From Eucommia ulmoides (Eukaryota; Streptophyta; Magnoliopsida; Garryales; Eucommiaceae), in NCBI GenBank assembly GCA_016647705.1, contig CM028334.1:4464046-4528045 (forward strand): DNA of 64,000 nt. Reading direction: 5' to 3'. Shown piece by piece: positions 61,518 to 64,000 of the stretch. A program made the position numbers and the translations under genes. The notes beneath the pieces are model-generated. The model was not told where the DNA came from. It ran no database searches and worked only from the letters and a program-made list of their open reading frames with translations. Position 1 is the first letter of the stretch, and each line of letters begins with the position of its first letter.

Positions 61518-62677
61518 TTACAAATTTTGTACAATATATATATGGTATACATGTATATTTCTGAGTATTTGGGTGGATAGAAGAATGAAGGAAAGTAGAA
61601 GACTGAAATTGTCCATAAAATCTCTTAAAAACAATCAAGTCTCTAGAAGGAGACTATTTTCCATCCAAAATTGTAATGAGAATAATAACTTGGACTATAG
61701 TGGAATGATTAATAAACTCTAAGGCATTATATGTTAAAATTGAGACCATGGGCACCAAGCCGAGATTTTGGTAAACTTTAGGGGCATAAAGTGTCAAACC
61801 CCTTCTTAATAATACACCTTACACATCACGCCAATATATGCTACTACTACTACTACAAGGAATTGAACTGTCTTCTGTTGCTAAATCCCTGTACTCATCT
61901 TCGAGGTTAAGGCATGATTGTACTTAATTAGGATCCAATAATTTGGTTGGGAGGGAATAATTTAAGACACATTAAACTCTGAATCATTCAAATCGTGTCA
62001 AGTTAATTCTTCCGTCATATTTTTTTACGAAATTTACCCACGCGGATAATTCTGTGTTTAATATGTGAAAAAATAACGGAGTTATCAAATTAGATATCTT
62101 AAGATTTAATGTGTTCAAATAAAAAATATAAGAGCTAAAATGAGATTTCTATGAAACTTCATATGAGCAAAGTGCAAAAAAACTCAATTTCTTTTTTCTC
62201 ATCATTTCCAAAGTGTGTAGTGTTCATTATTTGTGGCCAAAGCATTAACATGAAATAATAAAATGGTCCCAATAAGTGTTAGTTCCGTAGATGCCTCTTT
62301 CTTAATCAATCTGTGTTCGGCTCTTCTAAAAAATATTACTAGAATTAAATCTTGAATTTAATCATAAGTGTACCAAATTGATGTGGGAGATTGTGCCCTT
62401 AAAATCATCCAGTGAAATAATTAATTGAAGAGCACAAAAATTGGTTCGGACGCACTTTACCGTAAAATAAAAAAAAATGGTGTTTTAATTAAGGAAAAGG
62501 TGTTTTGCGTAGGGACACTTTAATTTGTTGGGCTTTAGAGAATCAAACGCAAAAGAGACCCTAAACTTTTGAGGATCAAAATGTGCTTAAAAAAACATTT
62601 GAAAAGAGACTTGCAAGTCACGTCCACTTTCTTTTTAGAGCTTTCTAAACATACAAGCAACCAATTTCCTCACTTTC

Positions 62678-62697
62678 GGGGGGGGGGGGGGGGGGGG
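62678..62697. repeat. Poly(G) run, 20 bases
   Basis: Uninterrupted G20. The length in reads is likely uncertain. Confidence 0.9.
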
Positions 62698-62776
62698 AAG
62701 TAATTTTTAGTACATAATTATTTTTATATTTTTGTTTCAACTTCAATTCTTTCTGGAAATGAGAACAAAAATGAGA

Positions 62777-62800
62777 GGGGGGGGGGGGGGGGGGGGGGGG
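62777..62800. repeat. Poly(G) run, 24 bases
   Basis: G24 followed by c and ggg. With the run at 62678 it could form G-quadruplex DNA. Confidence 0.9.
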
Positions 62801-63547
62801 CGGGCACATTAGTGTTTTTGTTCCTATTTTTTGTTTTCGCTGCCAAAAACATAGAACAAACACATAAATATAAGAACAAAATTATTTTTATTATGTTCTC
62901 AAATGTTTGTTTATGTTCCCAAACAAATGGGAACAAATAAAAAAACATATCAAGAACAAAAACAAAAACAAGTGAGAGTAGTGTTTTCAATTTTTAAAAA
63001 CTCAAAATACTATTATTATTATTTTTTAACAATAAAATTCAAAAATACTTTTAGAGAACAATTTTTCAATATTCAATCTATTAAATCACTTAATTTTAAT
63101 ATTACACTTTTATTATTTTGTAAATTGAATTTTAACTTCAACCTTTATATCTTTTATTTTTCATTTCTCTGACACACACATTTGTCCAACAAACATTATT
63201 ATTGATGCTACGGAAAAATCAACAATGTTCTCAATTCTCAGCTTATTGATCAATGCCTGCAAAATTTTTAAAAAAATCTTGAGATATCAGTGTGGTATCG
63301 ATCAATTACCTCCGCCGTGAGAATAAGTTAATCAAGAATTGAATGGTATTAGAATTGTGTATCAAACTCTGGAAATCGCTATATTTATAGAGTAAAATTA
63401 TACTTGATTTACCTTTATTACCTGTTAGATTTTGACTACTCAACGTTAACGAGATCTTATCTAAATACGAATACTTCAAACAATATTCATGGGTCTTAAT
63501 CTTATGCTCTAAAAAATCTCCTGTGTTATATTAAATATGGATCTGCA

Positions 63548-64000
63548 TGTTGATTATTTTTCATAATCACAATAAAACGAAATTAAACAATAATTTAAAA
63601 TATACATGATTATTAAGATACAACAATAAAAAACGGTAATCGAAAGCGTAGATGTCTCGGTCATCGCATGAGATTGAATCGGCCGTAGGGGATTACTAAT
63701 TAGGTCTTTTTCCCTATGATCTAAATTTCGTGGTGGCGACTCTCAATGGGAAGGAACCCTTAATCTAGACTAGGAATGGAATCTAGTTATATATATACTG
63801 GGGTTTCTCGTTGGGCTCTCCCATAACTAGTTTCAACGAAACCCTAAACCTACACTTGCCACTTAACTAGACTTCTACATAAAAGACGTCATAACCTAAA
63901 TCAAAATATGATCACTGATTATTTGGACTACTTAAATAATAGACTATCTATTAACCCGTTTTTGTAAAACAATTAATTTAATTAATATTAACCCATAAAA
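63548..64000 (-). mobile_element. LTR running off the right edge, same family as 26623-27084
   Basis: The plus strand starts TGTTGATTATTTTTC, and the reverse complement matches the solo LTR at 26623-27084 along its length (gatcatattttgattt, gtaggtttagggtttcg, gtctagattaag). By alignment only about 10 bases are missing beyond the edge. What follows its inner end (tgcagatcc on the minus strand) is not a standard Met-tRNA PBS, so this may be a solo or 3' LTR. Confidence 0.8.

Larger units (their letters stand above)
60621..61802. mobile_element. MULE-like MITE with a nested Harbinger-like element
   Basis: Ends TGATTTTTGACACTTTGCACCCC and GGGGCATAAAGTGTCAAACCCC are inverted. The flanks ttcctaata (60612-60620) and ttcttaata (61803-61811) match at 8 of 9 bases, fitting a MULE 9-bp TSD. 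It is homologous to 19907-20344. The extra length is the insertion at 60851-61517. Confidence 0.75.
61812..63547. other. Non-coding stretch with poly(G) tracts
   Basis: No gene seen. 62640-63000 contains debris with gaacaaa and ttgttc blocks related to 18220-18510 and 22810-22930. 63230-63547 has the wording of an antisense LTR leader (aatgcctgcaaaat, then cctccgccgtgagaataag) and a plus-strand tatttatagag at about 63380. Confidence 0.45.

Noticed and set aside
1..64000. CRISPR arrays, tRNA or rRNA genes, bacterial operons
   Set aside because: I saw no regularly spaced identical repeats, no cloverleaf or rRNA-like sequence and no intron-less gene clusters.

Overview
This window looks like nuclear DNA of a flowering plant, probably a eudicot. 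It is strongly AT-rich, its genes carry GT-AG introns, and the proteins belong to plant families: a pectate lyase, a BTB/POZ-TAZ protein and a UFM1-specific protease. Most of the rest is plant-type transposon debris: Copia and Gypsy LTR elements, TRIMs, and MULE-like and Harbinger-like MITEs. There is no sign of bacterial or organellar DNA, and I found no tRNA, rRNA or CRISPR.

Genes. (1) The 5' two exons of a UFSP2-like protease lie on the minus strand (1066-1719). The catalytic part is not visible. (2) A complete four-exon pectate lyase lies on the plus strand (14852-17387), with a TATA box and a signal peptide. (3) A complete five-exon BTB/POZ-TAZ (BT family) gene lies on the plus strand (51405-55681), followed by a duplicated copy of its last exon (56862-57033). 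A possible C-terminal exon at 1-221 was not recognised. The genes are unrelated and form no operon or obvious cluster.

Layout. 2-8.3 kb holds MITEs and a dead Copia pol fragment. 8.7-13 kb holds degraded LTR-like and Harbinger-like sequence. 14-18 kb is the pectate lyase flanked by a MITE and a TRIM. 18.8-24.7 kb is non-coding with MITEs. 24.76-34.68 kb is a direct tandem duplication of about 5 kb containing a Gypsy solo LTR, a MITE and a Copia LTR. Its right copy continues into a minus-strand Copia pol remnant (to 36.4 kb). 36.4-49.8 kb holds two direct copies of a long repeat separated by Gypsy-LTR-like DNA. The second copy is split by a nearly full-length but dead Copia element (42776-49059). 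49.8-51.3 kb holds two MITEs upstream of the BT gene. 57.6-64 kb is non-coding, with a nested pair of DNA transposons (60621-61802) and an LTR running off the right edge.

I see no clearly new molecular system. The most interesting signals are the duplicated terminal exon of the BT gene, a TRIM family sitting in or beside all three genes, and nested or tandem events whose order can be read from paralogous empty sites inside this same window.
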